A DNA stretch of 64,000 nt from Haematobia irritans (lineage: Eukaryota > Arthropoda > Insecta > Diptera > Muscidae), in the NCBI RefSeq assembly GCF_050003625.1, contig NC_134399.1:40998671-41062670 (forward strand). The letters run 5' to 3'. The notes beneath the pieces are model-generated. The model did not search any database, was not told the DNA's origin, and saw nothing but the letters and a program-made list of their open reading frames with translations. Of the stretch, positions 1 through 10,875 are shown piece after piece (position 1 is the first letter of the stretch; each line of letters begins with the position of its first letter). Position numbers and translations under genes: made by a program.

Positions 1-984
1 ATTAGAGGTATTTAAAGAAACATATTGAGAGCGACCAGTCAAGTATGATTGCATAAGTTTACAAGAGTACTCTGAAAAATGGAAGTCAGTGTTCAGTTTA
101 TGAATTAGCCTCTCGTGACTAACCCGATCAAAAGCTTTTGACAAATCCAGTGATACGAGGATAGCGCTGGAATCACCATCACCATCGTCTAATTGTATCA
201 GTGAGGTGAATTAGGTGAGCGGTGGTTCCAAATCCACGTCGAAATCCATACTGGTGGACACTAATGATACCACGATCGTTCACATATTTCAACATAAAAT
301 CATTTATGACAGACTCAAAGATTTTCGACATCGCTGGTAATATACCAATGGGCCTGTATTCATCAACCCGTAAAGAATTACTAGATTTTGGAACTGGAAC
401 GACGCGAGCTATTTTCCACGCGGACGGAAATACTGCAGTAGTAATGATAGAGTTGAAAAAATGAAGAATATGACGAGAAATATACGGAAAAATCAATTTA
501 AGAAACTTGATAGGAACGCCATCTACACCAGCCGAATTCGATTTATTGCTAATCATAGCCTTCAATATGTCCTCCTCATAAATGCAATCAAAAGCAAATA
601 GTCTAGTACGCAAATCATTCCGCGACAAATCCGATAACTGGTCTGTATGTGTCCTATGTTCGAGGAAATGGTCATTTAGAGCATCAGCATCCACTGTTGG
701 TGAAACCGTGTCCTCAAAACATCCACTATCACGCAATGCTCTCCATAGTCTACGCGAGTCCATACCTGTAAATCTTTGCAAGTCAAAATTCCTTTTCGTT
801 CTCCGCAAGATCAACTTTGCCCTGTTGCGATACATTCGAAAAATACGTCCATTCTCCTCAGTGGGATTTCTTCTGTATTCTCTGTGAGCAAGGTCCATCA
901 GAGCCCTAGAGAGGACAACCTCTTTCGAATATAACCAAGGATCTCTCTTATGTGACAATTTACGTCCAATCAAAGGCACAAAAG
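1..984 (-). pseudogene. LINE ORF2 reverse transcriptase domain, frameshifted and partial
   Basis: The minus-strand translation from 984 contains KSNSAGVDGVPIKFLK, then WKIARVVPVPKS and DEYRPIGILPAMSKIFE, and HQYGFRRGFGTTAHL, the fingers and palm blocks of non-LTR reverse transcriptases. A one-base shift near 181-184 moves the frame; after it the sequence reads LVSLDLSKAFDRVSHERL, which is block A with the first catalytic Asp. The YxDD block and the C-terminal part lie beyond position 1. The first 30 or so residues of the open frame above 984 belong to the inserted element and not to the LINE. Confidence 0.82.
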
Positions 985-2620
985 AACAAGTATAAACGGC
1001 CGTAAGTTCGGCCAGGCCGAATCTTATGTACCCTCCACCATGGATTGCGTAGAAACTTCTACGAAAGACTGTCATCCACAATCGAATTACTTGGGTTGTG
1101 GTATCTTAAATCGTTTTCTAAATTTTGAGTTTGTCCATACGTGGTATATATCAGACAAAAAAGGTATGTGTAGGTAAGTCTACAAATAATTACGAATCGA
1201 TATGGACTTTTGCACGGTACGTAGGGAGCCAGAATTGAAATATGGTGGTCGCTTATATGGGGGCTATATACAATTATTGATATGGACCAATTTTTGGTTG
1301 TTAAATATCATATACTACCACCACGTACAAAATTTCAACCAGATCGGATGACTTTTGCTTCTCCAAAAGGAACCGGAGGTCAAATCTGGGGATCGGTTTA
1401 TATGGGTGCTATATATAATTATGGACTGATATGAACCAATTCCTGCATGGTTGTTGGATACCATATACTAACATCACGTACCAAATTTCAACCGAATCGG
1501 ATGAATTTTGCTCTTCCAAGGGGCTCCGGAGGTCAAATCTGGGGATCGGTTTATATGGGGGCTATATATAATTATGGACCGAAGTCGACCAATTTTTGCA
1601 TGGAAGTTTGAGACCATATATTAACACCACGTACCAAATTTCAACTGAATCAGATGAATTTTGGTCTTCCAAGAGGCTCCGGAGGTCAAATCTGGTGATC
1701 GGTTTATATGGGGGCTATATATAATTATGGACCGATGTGGACCAATTTTTGCATGGTTGTTAGAGACCATATACTAACACCATGTACCAAATTTCAGCCG
1801 GATCGGATGAAATTTGCTTCTCTTAGAGGCCTCGCAAGCCAAATCGGGGGATCGGTTTATATGGGGGCTATATATAATTATGGACCGATGTGGACCAATT
1901 TTTACATGGTTGTTAGAGACCATATACCAACACCATGTACCAAATTTCAGCCGGATCGGATGAAATTTGCTTCTCTTAGAGGCCTCGCAAGCCAAATCGG
2001 GGGATCGGTTTATATGGGGGCTATATATAATTATGGACCGATGTGGACCAATTTTTGCATGGTTGTTAGAGACCATATACTTACATCATGTACCAAATTT
2101 CAGCCAGATCGGATGAAATTTGCTTCTCTTAGAGGCCTCGCAAGCCAAATCGGGGGATCGGTTTATATGGGGGCTATATATAATTATGGACCGATGTGGA
2201 CCAATTTTTGCATGGTTGTTAGATATCATATACTAACACCATGTACCAAATTTCAGCTGGATCGGATGGAATTTGCTTCTCTTAGACGCCTCGCAAGCCA
2301 AATTTGGGGGTCCGTTTATATGGGGGCTATACGTAAAAGTGGACCGATATGGCCCATTTGCAATACCATCCGACCTACATCAATAACAACTACTTGTGCC
2401 AAGTTTCAAGTCGATAGCTTGTTTCGTTCGGAAGTTAGCGTGATTTCAACAGACGGACGGACGGACGGACGGACGGACGGACGGACATGCTCAGATCGAC
2501 TCAGAATTTCACCACGACCCAGAATATATATACTTTATGGGGTCTTAGAGCAATATTTCGATGTGTTATAAACGGAATGACAAAGTTAATATACGCCCCA
2601 TCCTATGGTGGAGGGTATAA
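985..2620 (-). mobile_element. Helentron-like (DINE-1/mini-me-like) element, family A, copy 1
   Basis: Inserted in the LINE second ORF. The 3' end on the left carries the palindromes ACGGCCGT and TTCGGCCAGGCCGAA next to AACAAGTATA. The right end has GGTGGAGGGTATA, which pairs with ACCCTCCACCAT near 1027. The core and a GGAC/GTCC microsatellite lie at 2452-2490. Between them sit tandem 153-bp units (about 1500-2330), the later ones nearly identical. The unit length is a multiple of three, which produces a long open frame that is only repeat. This structure matches DINE-1/mini-me elements (conserved core followed by GTCY), now classed as Helentron derivatives; the assignment is inference from structure. 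Confidence 0.75.
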
Positions 2621-3375
2621 AAAAGTCTACTAACAAGGTCGTCCAAAATATATAATTGTGTGTCTACATCAGAGGTAGCATATATACCATCAGTATCATA
2701 AGATGTTAAGCAATCCATTAATCTGTCCCAATCGATTCGATTACAATCGCGGTATTGCACAAAATTGTCGAAGTTAGAAGCTATAGATGAATAAGACCCG
2801 TAAATTAAGGCGTGATGGGAAATAAAAGCACATTGTACTTGAGATGAATGGCTGAGTTTATGTGGTTCACTTAATAATGTAAACAGGTTGCGATTAAAGT
2901 CGCCGACTACTATAATATCAGAGTAATAAGTGAATAAATCAGCATGAACAGATGCAAATGTCTCTATGTCACCATGGGGTAAATATGCAACCCCAAAGAG
3001 AACACTTGAAGGATCACACATAACCTCTATAAAGATTGTTTCACATATACCATATGTATCAGACCGGAAAACAATTTTATGTTTCAGTTTCTTTGAAATA
3101 TATATGGCTACCCCTCCACCTCTACATAAGGGACGATCGTTTCGAACCAGATTGTATCCACTAATCTGGACTGATTTACTAGAAACTGATGTCTTTAACC
3201 ATGATTCAGAAATCCCAAATAAATCTATACCGCTATTTACAAGAAGATTGGTAAGTTCACAGTGGGTGTTGCTGCTATAGGATGGACGTATGCTTTGACA
3301 GTTTACATGGCCAAACGATAAATTCTTACTATGACGCTTTAATTTGTTCCTAAAATATGTCGCACTGCTAACCAA
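2621..3375 (-). pseudogene. LINE ORF2 endonuclease domain, decayed
   Basis: AP-endonuclease signatures appear in order: NCQSIR (about residues 25-30), DLFGISESWL (51-60), RGGGVAIYI (85-93) and VVGDFNRN (157-163), followed closely by SHHALIY. The last motif is normally SDH in this enzyme class, so the catalytic Asp is replaced by His. Only about 25 residues separate GDFN from SHH where roughly 60-70 are usual, so an internal deletion is likely. The enzyme nicks target DNA for target-primed reverse transcription. The frame reads out of the LINE into the inserted repeat at 2620, so everything after about residue 250 is not LINE protein. Confidence 0.8.
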
Positions 3376-3824
3376 GGGCCAAGATTTAACTCAAGACTCA
3401 TTAAAGTACGTGAAAGTGAGGCTGGAGAAACATATCAAAGAAAAATTTAAAGAATTGAAAATCATTTCGCAAGAGCAATAACTTTAAATAACAAAATAAA
3501 AATAAGAATTTAATAAATTTCATATAAAGCAGCTTACGTATACTTGAATAAAAAGAATTAAAAGTTATAGAAAATAGAACAACTTTTTGTATATATTGAG
3601 ATCAATATTGAAGTAGGTTAAGGTTGGTGTTAAGTTCGATTTTCACTGACGAGATGTTGAAACGTACTAAAATGACTAAATGTGGCATTGGTACAAGATC
3701 TATTTGTAGAGTAATTAATTTATGCGAGTTTGTAGTGCATTAAATACTGATTTGATTTTCATAAAATAGCAGAACTGTGCAAAACGTTATAATACCAACC
3801 TTAACCCTAGAATAACCATCTGAT

Positions 3825-4553
3825 TCATGTTCCCTCGAGAAGAGACAGGCACTCGTTATAGTTAAAAGTAGCCAAGGATCCATTAGTTAGTGTGAGTCGA
3901 ACTTTTGGGATATCTGAGTGAAGTATTAAACATTTTATGACTTTCTTAGCTTTCATCAGTCGTCGACAAAGATAGTTTAACTTGCTTACAGCCGGAGTAG
4001 CGTGATCACTCAGATATATTCGAGCTGTTATTTCCCCACCTATAACGTCACAAAGTTTCAGTTGCCTGGATTTGAAGTATTCTTTCATTATTCAATCTCG
4101 TTGTAGTACTGAGTGGAATCGCACAACAATTGACCTTTTATTTCGAGTGTAGAATATGTTGATAATGTCAGAATTATTAAGTTCGACATTGTATATGCTA
4201 CTAATTTTTAGTACATAAGTGACAAGGCTTTCGAGGCCTTCTGGCAACCCAGTAATTACTATATCATGGCGATTGAGTTTCCTGTGTAAAGCATTGGTTT
4301 CGGTTTTAAACTCAGTAACGTCTCGATCCATGGTCGCTTTAAACCGTATAACGTCTCCCTTGCACTCTTTGACATCATTCCGAATATCAGAGATAATATT
4401 GTTAAATTCGTTTTTTATATCAGATGTAGCAGACTCAATTTTTGCATTAAAGCTAATTCTATCCGCTTCCATGCATTTAAGTATGCGGTCAATTTTTGCA
4501 TGAAGAGAGTTATTTCCACCGTCATCATGGGTCGTAGAGGACTCCAGTGGCAA
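3825..4553 (-). pseudogene. LINE ORF1, RNA-binding protein with one premature stop
   Basis: The translation starts with a heptad-rich segment (about residues 15-95, rich in D, I, K, E) consistent with a coiled coil, then RHDIVITGLPEG, which resembles the start of the RRM or Baculo-FP-like fold of LINE ORF1 proteins, and ends in a basic helix-rich tail (LCRRLMKAKKVIKCL). An in-frame TGA at 4092-4094 cuts it after VVRFHSVLQRD; the same frame continues at once with MKEYFKSRQLKLCDV, so this is a single nonsense change and not a boundary between two genes. ORF1 proteins coat LINE RNA as trimers; that role is family knowledge. The true start may be the ATG at 4551-4553. Confidence 0.75.
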
Positions 4554-4610
4554 TGAACAATTATTGCATTTGAAGAATAACGATGGAGATTCTTTTAATC
4601 ACAGAGCCAC

Positions 4611-4611
<1 letters not shown>

Positions 4612-4642
<31 letters not shown>

Positions 4643-4800
4643 AAATATAGATGGAAACCGGGAGGGTTGACGAAAAATATCGACATAACACAGGGAGAGA
4701 ATCAACAGAGAACAATTTCTGTGATAGATGATAGATGATAGATAGATGATAGATGATAGATATATGTGATAGATGATAGATGATAGATATAGATAGATGA
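4612..4800. repeat. GA microsatellite and GATA-like tetranucleotide tract
   Basis: A run of (AG)n occupies about 4612-4637 and a GATA/GATG-rich imperfect array about 4718-4800, just upstream of the LINE ORF1 start on the minus strand. Open frames across it (low-complexity SLSL and IIYH strings) are repeat artefacts. The following 4800-5237 is AT-rich and holds nothing I can identify. Confidence 0.8.
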
Positions 4801-5337
4801 TCCACTTCTCTCCCGGAAAAAAATGTGTCAGTTCCAACAATTGATTTTCTGATATTTCGTTTTGATTTTTTTCGTAAAGAGTCAGTCTCAAACACTAGTT
4901 TTCCGGTATTTGTTTTTGTATTGTTCGTAAAGAGCAATGCTGCTCAAAATTAAATTTCGTACATTCGCGGTTTTGGTCACAATTTTTTGTTCAAATATGA
5001 ACTTTTAATATATTCCTTCTAATTTTGTATAAAATTGGCAAACTACAAAAACGAAAACGAAAGAGAATGAAAGCGCGCTCTTATTTTCTTCGTTTATTCT
5101 TAATCTTCGGAACTGTCAAACATCGTTTGACACCGATTGATCATCTACCTAATATAGGGTCTATGTGTGAAACTGCTTGTATGTTGTTTCGGAAAACTGT
5201 TTTATTTGTTTTGGCTGTTTTATTTGTTTGTTTTCCGATCTGGCTGAAATTTGGTACGTGGTGTAAGTATATGGTCTCTAACAACCATGCAAAAATTGGT
5301 CCACATCGGTCCATAATTATATATAGCCCCCATATTA

Positions 5338-5396
5338 TCACAAAGGACTGAATAGTCTAAGTGAGCCTGAAACTTAATCGGGCTGCCACTTTAACC
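5338..5396 (+). mobile_element. 5'-truncated LINE 3' tail
   Basis: Reads GGACTGAATAGTCTAAGTGA then CCTGAAACTTAATCGGGCTG and a short CCTA tail. The CTTAATCGGG variant matches the 3' end of the RNase-H LINE at 34310-34374 and not the SINE version (ATACATCGGG), so this is probably a very short LINE copy. Confidence 0.65.
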
Positions 5397-5884
5397 TAGC
5401 CCCCATATAAACCGATCCCCAGATTTGGCTTGCGGAGCCTCTAAGAGAAGCAAATTTCATCCGATCCGGCTGAAATTTTGAACATGGTGTTTATATATAG
5501 TCTCTAATAATCATGCAAAAATTGGTCCATATAGGTTCATAATTATATAGCCCCCAATATAAACTGATCCCCAGATTTGACCTCCGGAGCCTCTTAGAGG
5601 AGCAAAATTCATCCGATCCGGTTGAAACTTAGTACGTAGTGTTAGTATATGGTCTCTAACAACTATGCAAAAATTGGTCCATATCGGTTCCTAATTATAT
5701 ATAGCCTCTTGAAAGAGCAAAATTCATCCGATCCGGTTGAAATTTGGTACATTTTGTATGGCCAATAACAACCATGTCAAAATTGGTCCGTATCGGTCTA
5801 TATTATATATAGCCCCCAAATAAACCAATTCCCAATCACGGAAAAATCACGATTGCCACTCGAGCCAAAAATAATCTACCAAAA

Positions 5885-6025
5885 TTTTATTGCCATAGAA
5901 AATTTTGTCAAAATTTTATTTCTATAGAAAATTTTGACAACATTTTATATCTTTAGGAAATTTTGTCAAAATATAATTTCTATACAAAATTTTGTCAAAA
6001 ATTTATTTCTATAGAAAATTTATGA
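5885..6025 (+). repeat. Palindromic 28-29-bp minisatellite (TTTCTATAGAAA)
   Basis: Four to five units of TTTCTATAGAAA plus ATTTTGTCAAAATTTTA. Each unit contains two near-palindromes. It is preceded by TTGCCACTCGAGCC and AATAATCTACC, the same flank (inverted) that borders the array at 22218-22535, so the minisatellite is the body of a mobile unit rather than a local expansion. Confidence 0.8.
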
Positions 6026-6469
6026 AGCATTTCATAGTTGCAAAATCTTCCAAAACATCAAGAATTCTACCAATCTACCAAACAGTAAAAAAATCTGCCA
6101 TTTTTGGTAGACTCGTGTTCATAATTGTATATAGCCCCCATATAAGGCGACCCCCATATTTCAATTCTGGCTCTATAATTACCGCACAAAAGTTCATATC
6201 GGTTCGTAATTATTTCTTCCCAATATATACCGGTCAAGAACTGAATATATACGTATTTAATCGACCTTTCTTTTGTCTACTATATTTCCCGCATGGACTA
6301 ACTTACAATTTAGAAGATGATGTTAAGAAGTTTTAAGATGCCTTGCCATCGGCCGCAACCCAAGTAATTTAATTGTGGATGACCGTCTTTAGTAGAAGTT
6401 TCTTCGCAATCCATGGTGGAGGGTACATAAGATTCGGCCTGGTTGAACTTATGGCAATATATACTTGTT

Positions 6470-6633
6470 TAGTTCTTAGCACCTTTTTTTCTAATACAAA
6501 CAATGTAGAAGAAATTATTCGATTTTATATTTTTTTACCTTTTTAAATTTTACCTTTCGCCTGGGCGGAGAATCGAATCGCGGACCTTACAATTTGTAAG
6601 CCAACACACTATCCACTGGGCTACATAGCTGTT
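6470..6633 (-). mobile_element. tRNA-derived SINE, type 2
   Basis: On the minus strand it begins with a tRNA-like head: TAGCCCAGTGGATAGTG resembles an A box, and GATTCGATTCTCC about 30 bases on resembles a B box. The body ends GGTGCTAAGAACTAA. Related copies are at 16525-16660 (head partly lost) and 39652-39812. Pol III promoter boxes inside a repeat followed by an unrelated body define a SINE. It directly abuts the 3' end of the Helentron-like copy at 6469. Confidence 0.7.
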
Positions 6634-6737
6634 ATTGACATGAACAGTCAAACAGTTATATTTATATAGCATCGTTTTCGGCGCCCACGAGCCGATTAAA
6701 CAAACTTTATTTAACACAAAAAACATTCATTTAGTTG

Positions 6738-6802
6738 GGCACCGTGGAGCAATATTTAGTACGTCCGCCTTGCATACCAAGGGTCGTGGGTTCGATCCCT
6801 GT
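6738..6802 (+). mobile_element. tRNA-like SINE head fragment (type 1 related)
   Basis: CACCGTGGAGCAATATTTAG and GTCGTGGGTTCGATCCCTG match the A-box and B-box part of the type 1 SINE (compare 10884-10945) with many differences. The type 1 body does not follow; a T-run does. It could be an isolated SINE head or a decayed tRNA pseudogene. Confidence 0.5.
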
Positions 6803-6916
6803 TTTTTTTTTACATATATTCCAGATATGTTAAGAAGGTTCCGAAAAGATGTTCAACATTACAACTATATTAAATTTTTACTATGAAACTTTAAAATATG
6901 TCTTATTAAAGACTTA

Positions 6917-9230
6917 TGCCCTGTTCCTGTATATCGAACGAAAACCAGTTCGAAAGAAAGGCAGTCACTCGAATTCGAATGAATTTGGGTTTTTCTATTT
7001 GTGAAAGTTCGATTCGTTTGTATGAGAATACTTTGAAAATGAGTATTTTTAAATTTTTGGCCTGAGAATTCATTCAAATGTTAACAATGCTTTTACTATT
7101 TTCTTGACACTTATTATACCCTCCACCATAGGATGGGCGGTATATTAACTTTGTCATTCCGTTTGTAACACATCGAAATATTGCTCTAAGACCCCATAAA
7201 GTATATATATTCTGGGTCGTGGTGAAATTCTGAGTCGATCTGAGCATGTCCGTCCGTCCGTCCGTCCGTCTGTTGAAATCACGCTAACTTCCGAACGAAA
7301 CAAGCTATCGACTTGAAACTTGGCACAAGGAGTTGTTATTGATGTAGGTCAGATGGTATTGCAAATGGGCCATATCGGTCCACTTTTACGTATAGCCCCC
7401 ATATAAACGGACCCCCAAATTTGGCTTGCGAGGCCTCTAAGAGAAGCAAATTTCATCCGATCCGGCTGAAATTTGGTACATGATGTTAGTATATGGTCTC
7501 GAACAACCATGCAAAAACTGGTCCACATCGGTCCATAATTATATATAGCCCCCATATAAACCGATCCCCCGATTTGGCTTGCGAGGCCTCTAAGAGAAGC
7601 AAATTTCATCCGAACCGGCTGAAATTTGGTACATGATGTTAGTATATGGTCTCGAACAACCATGCAAAAACTGGTCCACATCGGTCCATAATTATATATA
7701 GCCCCCATATAAACCGATCCCCCGATTTGGCTTGCGAGGCCTCTAAGAGAAGCAAATTTCATCCGATCCGGCTGAAATTTGGTACATGGTGTTAGTATAT
7801 GGTCTCTAACAACCATGCAAAAATTGGTCCACATCGGTCCATAATTATATATAGCCCCCATATAAACCGATCCCCCGATTTGGCTTGCGAGACCTCTAAG
7901 AGAAGCAAATTTCATCCGATCCGGCTGAAATTTGGTACATGGTGTTAGTATGTGGTCTCTAACAACCATGCAAAAATTGGTCCACATCGGTCCATAATTA
8001 TATATAGCCCCCATATAAACCGATCCCCCGATTTGGCTTGCGAGGCCGCTAAGAGAAGCAAATTTCATCCGATCCGGCTGAAATTTGGTACATGGTGTTA
8101 GTATATGGTCTCTAACAACCATGCAAAAATTGGTCCATAATTATATATAGCCCCCATAAAAACCGATCACCAGATTTGACCTCCGGAGCCTCTTGGAAGA
8201 CCAAAATTCATCTGATTCAGTTGAAATTTGGTACGTGGTGTTAATATATGGCCTTAAACTCCCATGTAAAACTTAGTCGATATAGGTCCATATTTATATA
8301 TATGTCCCATATAAACCGATCCCCAGATTTGACCTCCAGAGCCCCTTGGAAGAGCAAAATTCTTCCCATTCGGTTTAAATTTGGTACGTGATGTTAGTAT
8401 ATGGTATCCAACAACCATGCAGGAATTGGTTCCTATCTGTCCATAATTATATATAGCTCCCATATAAACGATCCCCAGATTTGAACTCCGGTGCCTTTTG
8501 GAGCAGCAAAATTCATTCGATCTGCGTGAAATTTGGTACGTGGGCGTAGTATATGGTATGTAACAACCATGCCAAAAGTGGTCCATATCAGTCCATAATC
8601 ATACATAGCCCCATATAAACCGATCCCGAGATTTGGTTTTGGAGCCACTTGGAGGAGCAAATTTAATCCGAGTGAGTTGAAATTTGGTACATTGTGATAG
8701 TATATGGTCGTTAACAACCATGCCTAACTAGGTCCACATCGGTCTATAGTTATATATGGCCCTCAGATAAATCGATCCCCAATCACACAAAAATTGGTCC
8801 ATATCAAGTTTATAATTGTATATAGTCCCCATATAAGCGACCCACATATTTCAATTCTGGCTCTCTACGTACCGTGCAAAAAGTCCATATCGATTCGTAA
8901 ATATTTGTAGACTTAACTATACATAACTTTTTTGTCTAGTATATACCACAATTTAGAAAACGATGTTAAGAAGTTTTAAGATACCACAACCCAAGTAATT
9001 CGATTGTGGATGACAGTCTTTCGTAGAAGTTTCTACGCAATCCATGGTGGAGGGTACATAAGATTCGGCCTGGCCGAACTTACGGCCGTATATACTTGTT
9101 GTATATGTTCGTTTATTACTCGACAACAAAATATGAAGTGACTTACCTTTCGAAATAAAAGAACAAAAACCAATTTTCTTTCGTTTGGAATACGAAAGAA
9201 AGCTTTCGTTCGATATACAGGAACAGGCCA
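6917..9230. mobile_element. MITE with about 27-bp inverted ends, split by a Helentron-like copy
   Basis: The left end (6917-6943) and the right end (9204-9230) are inverted copies differing at about one position; they share CCTGTTCCTGTATATCGAAC. The intervening material not belonging to the Helentron-like insertion (7115-9100) is only about 330 bp, so the original element was a short non-autonomous DNA transposon. TTAAAG occurs near both outer edges, but I could not define a clean target duplication. Confidence 0.6.
7115..9100 (+). mobile_element. Helentron-like element, family A, copy 3 (most complete)
   Basis: Both ends are present. The 5' end has TATACCCTCCACCATAGG with the core TTCTGAGTCGATCTGAGCAT and a (GTCC)n/GTCT tract at about 7230-7272. 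Then come five nearly identical 153-bp units (about 7390-8120), five more diverged units to 8760, a spacer, and the 3' end with ACCCTCCACCAT as an inverted partner near 9050, the TTCGGCCTGGCCGAA palindrome and TATACTTGTT at 9091-9100. Unit divergence rises toward the 3' end, so the array seems to renew itself from the 5' side. No protein gene is present; it is non-autonomous. Confidence 0.78.
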
Positions 9231-9915
9231 TTAAAGTCAGAAAAGAACAAGTGCTTAATATAAACGAAATGGAACACAGTCAATCATATTTTTTTTCAAA
9301 AATATGGTTCAAAAATAATTCTTATTATTGAAAAAATAGAAAATTTGTAACAAACGAATTTTTTAGTGATAAAAGTTTAAAATTTTCGAAGAAATTCAAA
9401 AACTCTAACAAAAGAAAAACGTTTTCCGTACACGTTTTCCAAAGATTTTTTTCTTTGCGTGAACAACTTGATTGATTATTTTGCCCAAATTAACTTAAGA
9501 AGAGAAAAGTACAATTTGCACAAAATAGTAAAATTTCCTAAAATTTGTAAATTATACCAAAACTGTATCCAATTTGGATTTCGTATTATGTCTATAAATT
9601 CTAACTCCAATTTTTTGTTGTCATATTACTAAAGTTTCTTAAGCAGGAAAAAAAATAATTATGTCAAATAAATTTTCTTGAACTTGTCGATTAATATTCG
9701 CTTTTTTCATCTTATCAGCGTTATAATACAGTGTTTTTACTGGCATTTATTTGTATGTGAATATTTGGGCTAATCTTCATTCTACGATTTATTTTATATA
9801 TCCTAGATATAAGCACGATATGATCCAAAAGAAGCCATATCTTTGGCTTGGAATCAATACCAAAATCCTTAACGGATGGTCAAAAAAGTTTAGTTTGGAT
9901 CTAAGTAAATTTATG
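9231..9915. other. AT-rich interval, no gene seen
   Basis: Short AT-rich sequence without convincing coding potential. TTTGGCTTGGAATCAATACC near 9842 resembles the reverse complement of a stretch near 17110, so at least part is dispersed repeat. Confidence 0.5.
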
Positions 9916-10267
9916 CACACAGAGAAGAGATTGGTTGGATATCGGTTGTACTAATGAACACTCTACATTAAGAATTATAATAAATACTGAACTCTTTATT
10001 CGTATTTATGGGAGTATAAATAGATTTGAATTCGATAGTGGAAATTCTTAATGTTGGACGACACAACCGAATGATGGTGGTACCGATTACCAGTAAAAAT
10101 GGCTGACACAACCAACACCATAATATAGCATAGGTTGTTATTGCCCTAATTCGATTGAGTCTACCGAATAAATCGGGTGGCACAATACCAACAGATAGTA
10201 GCTGCAACTACCAAAAGGGGGTTGGCAATAAATTCGGTTGTTACAACCAATCTGTATTCTCTGTGTG
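9916..10267. mobile_element. 352-bp MITE with CACACAGAGAA inverted ends
   Basis: The left end CACACAGAGAAGAGATTGG (from 9916) is inverted at the right end, which reads CCAATCTGTATTCTCTGTGTG to 10267. CGGTTGTA follows inside both ends. The interior has no open frame of note. Terminal inverted repeats and small size indicate a non-autonomous DNA transposon; superfamily not determined. Confidence 0.65.
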
Positions 10268-10624
10268 TTAAATTCCTTTTCTCTAACGATTTGAAATTTT
10301 TCTTTAAAAGCAAATAAAAAACATTATATACGACGGTGCATCGCTTGTTATAATTTCGGGTTTATTTGCTCAACGAAGAATTTCATTTGTCCGAAATTTC
10401 GTTCCGGAGAAACATACTATTTCTTTGGGTGTGTAATAGAGTTTTACTACGACAACTCAACAGTTGTCATATTTGGAACATGAAGACAATTATTTTTCAG
10501 AAAATAGCATTGCTTAATATAAACGACTTCGAGAAAATAATAAGGTTACGACAAACATTTTGCATGTGTCCTGCGAAAAATTAATATTATGCTATTGAAA
10601 CATATTTGAGGTTAATATTCCTTT

Positions 10625-10850
10625 TTCTGGGATGTATGACGGTTGTAATCACACTACAGCCTCAATAATTGCGCTATGGTTCTGAAATTTGTTTGCAAGC
10701 AGGTCTTCGAAGATGTACTATACCGGTTATGATATAACCAGCCCCCATATAAACTGACATCACGATTCAGTTTTTTTAGTTATCTAGACACCGCAATTTT
10801 TATCCTATTTGCCTGAAATTAGGAATCTAAGGGTTCACAAATAATCATGC
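10625..10850 (+). mobile_element. Helentron-like fragment, divergent subfamily
   Basis: AATCACACTACAGCCTCAAT, CTGAAATTTGTTTGCAAGCA and AGCCCCCATATAAACTGAC align with 25114-25250 of the copy at 24961-26062. Only the stretch just after the core and the first part of a tandem unit survive; both termini are missing. Confidence 0.55.
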
Positions 10851-10875
10851 AGAATATAGTGTGTATCGTGCAATG

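Larger units (their letters stand above)
1..4560 (-). mobile_element. Non-LTR retrotransposon (LINE), broken and split by an insertion
   Basis: Read on the minus strand, 4553 to 1 holds ORF1 (coiled coil plus nucleic-acid-binding fold), a spacer of about 450 bp, an AP-type endonuclease and the start of a reverse transcriptase, the usual order of a two-ORF LINE. The reverse transcriptase runs off the left edge, so the 3' end is not in the window. A Helentron-like element (985-2620) splits the second ORF; joining the flanks with one shared A-run restores the same reading frame, so the host ORF was probably intact when it was hit. The ORF1 type suggests the CR1/L2/L1-like group, but I cannot fix the clade. 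Confidence 0.85.
5238..6469 (+). mobile_element. Helentron-like element, family A, copy 2, 5'-truncated
   Basis: Four or five decayed 153-bp-type units begin at about 5238, with no hairpin or GTCY core upstream. The 3' end is intact: the TTCGGCCTGG-type palindrome near 6433 and ATATATACTTGTT at 6457-6469. The array is interrupted by a LINE tail fragment at 5338-5396 and by a palindromic minisatellite at 5885-6025. Confidence 0.7.

Noticed and set aside
1708..2571. Open frame of 287 codons with 51-residue repeats on the plus strand
   Set aside because: It is translation of the 153-bp array inside a Helentron-like element; the minus strand is also open there, and the frame ends in the GTCC tract.
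7349..8122. Open frame of 257 codons with the same repeats on the minus strand
   Set aside because: Same array in another copy. No start context, no conserved non-repeat domain.
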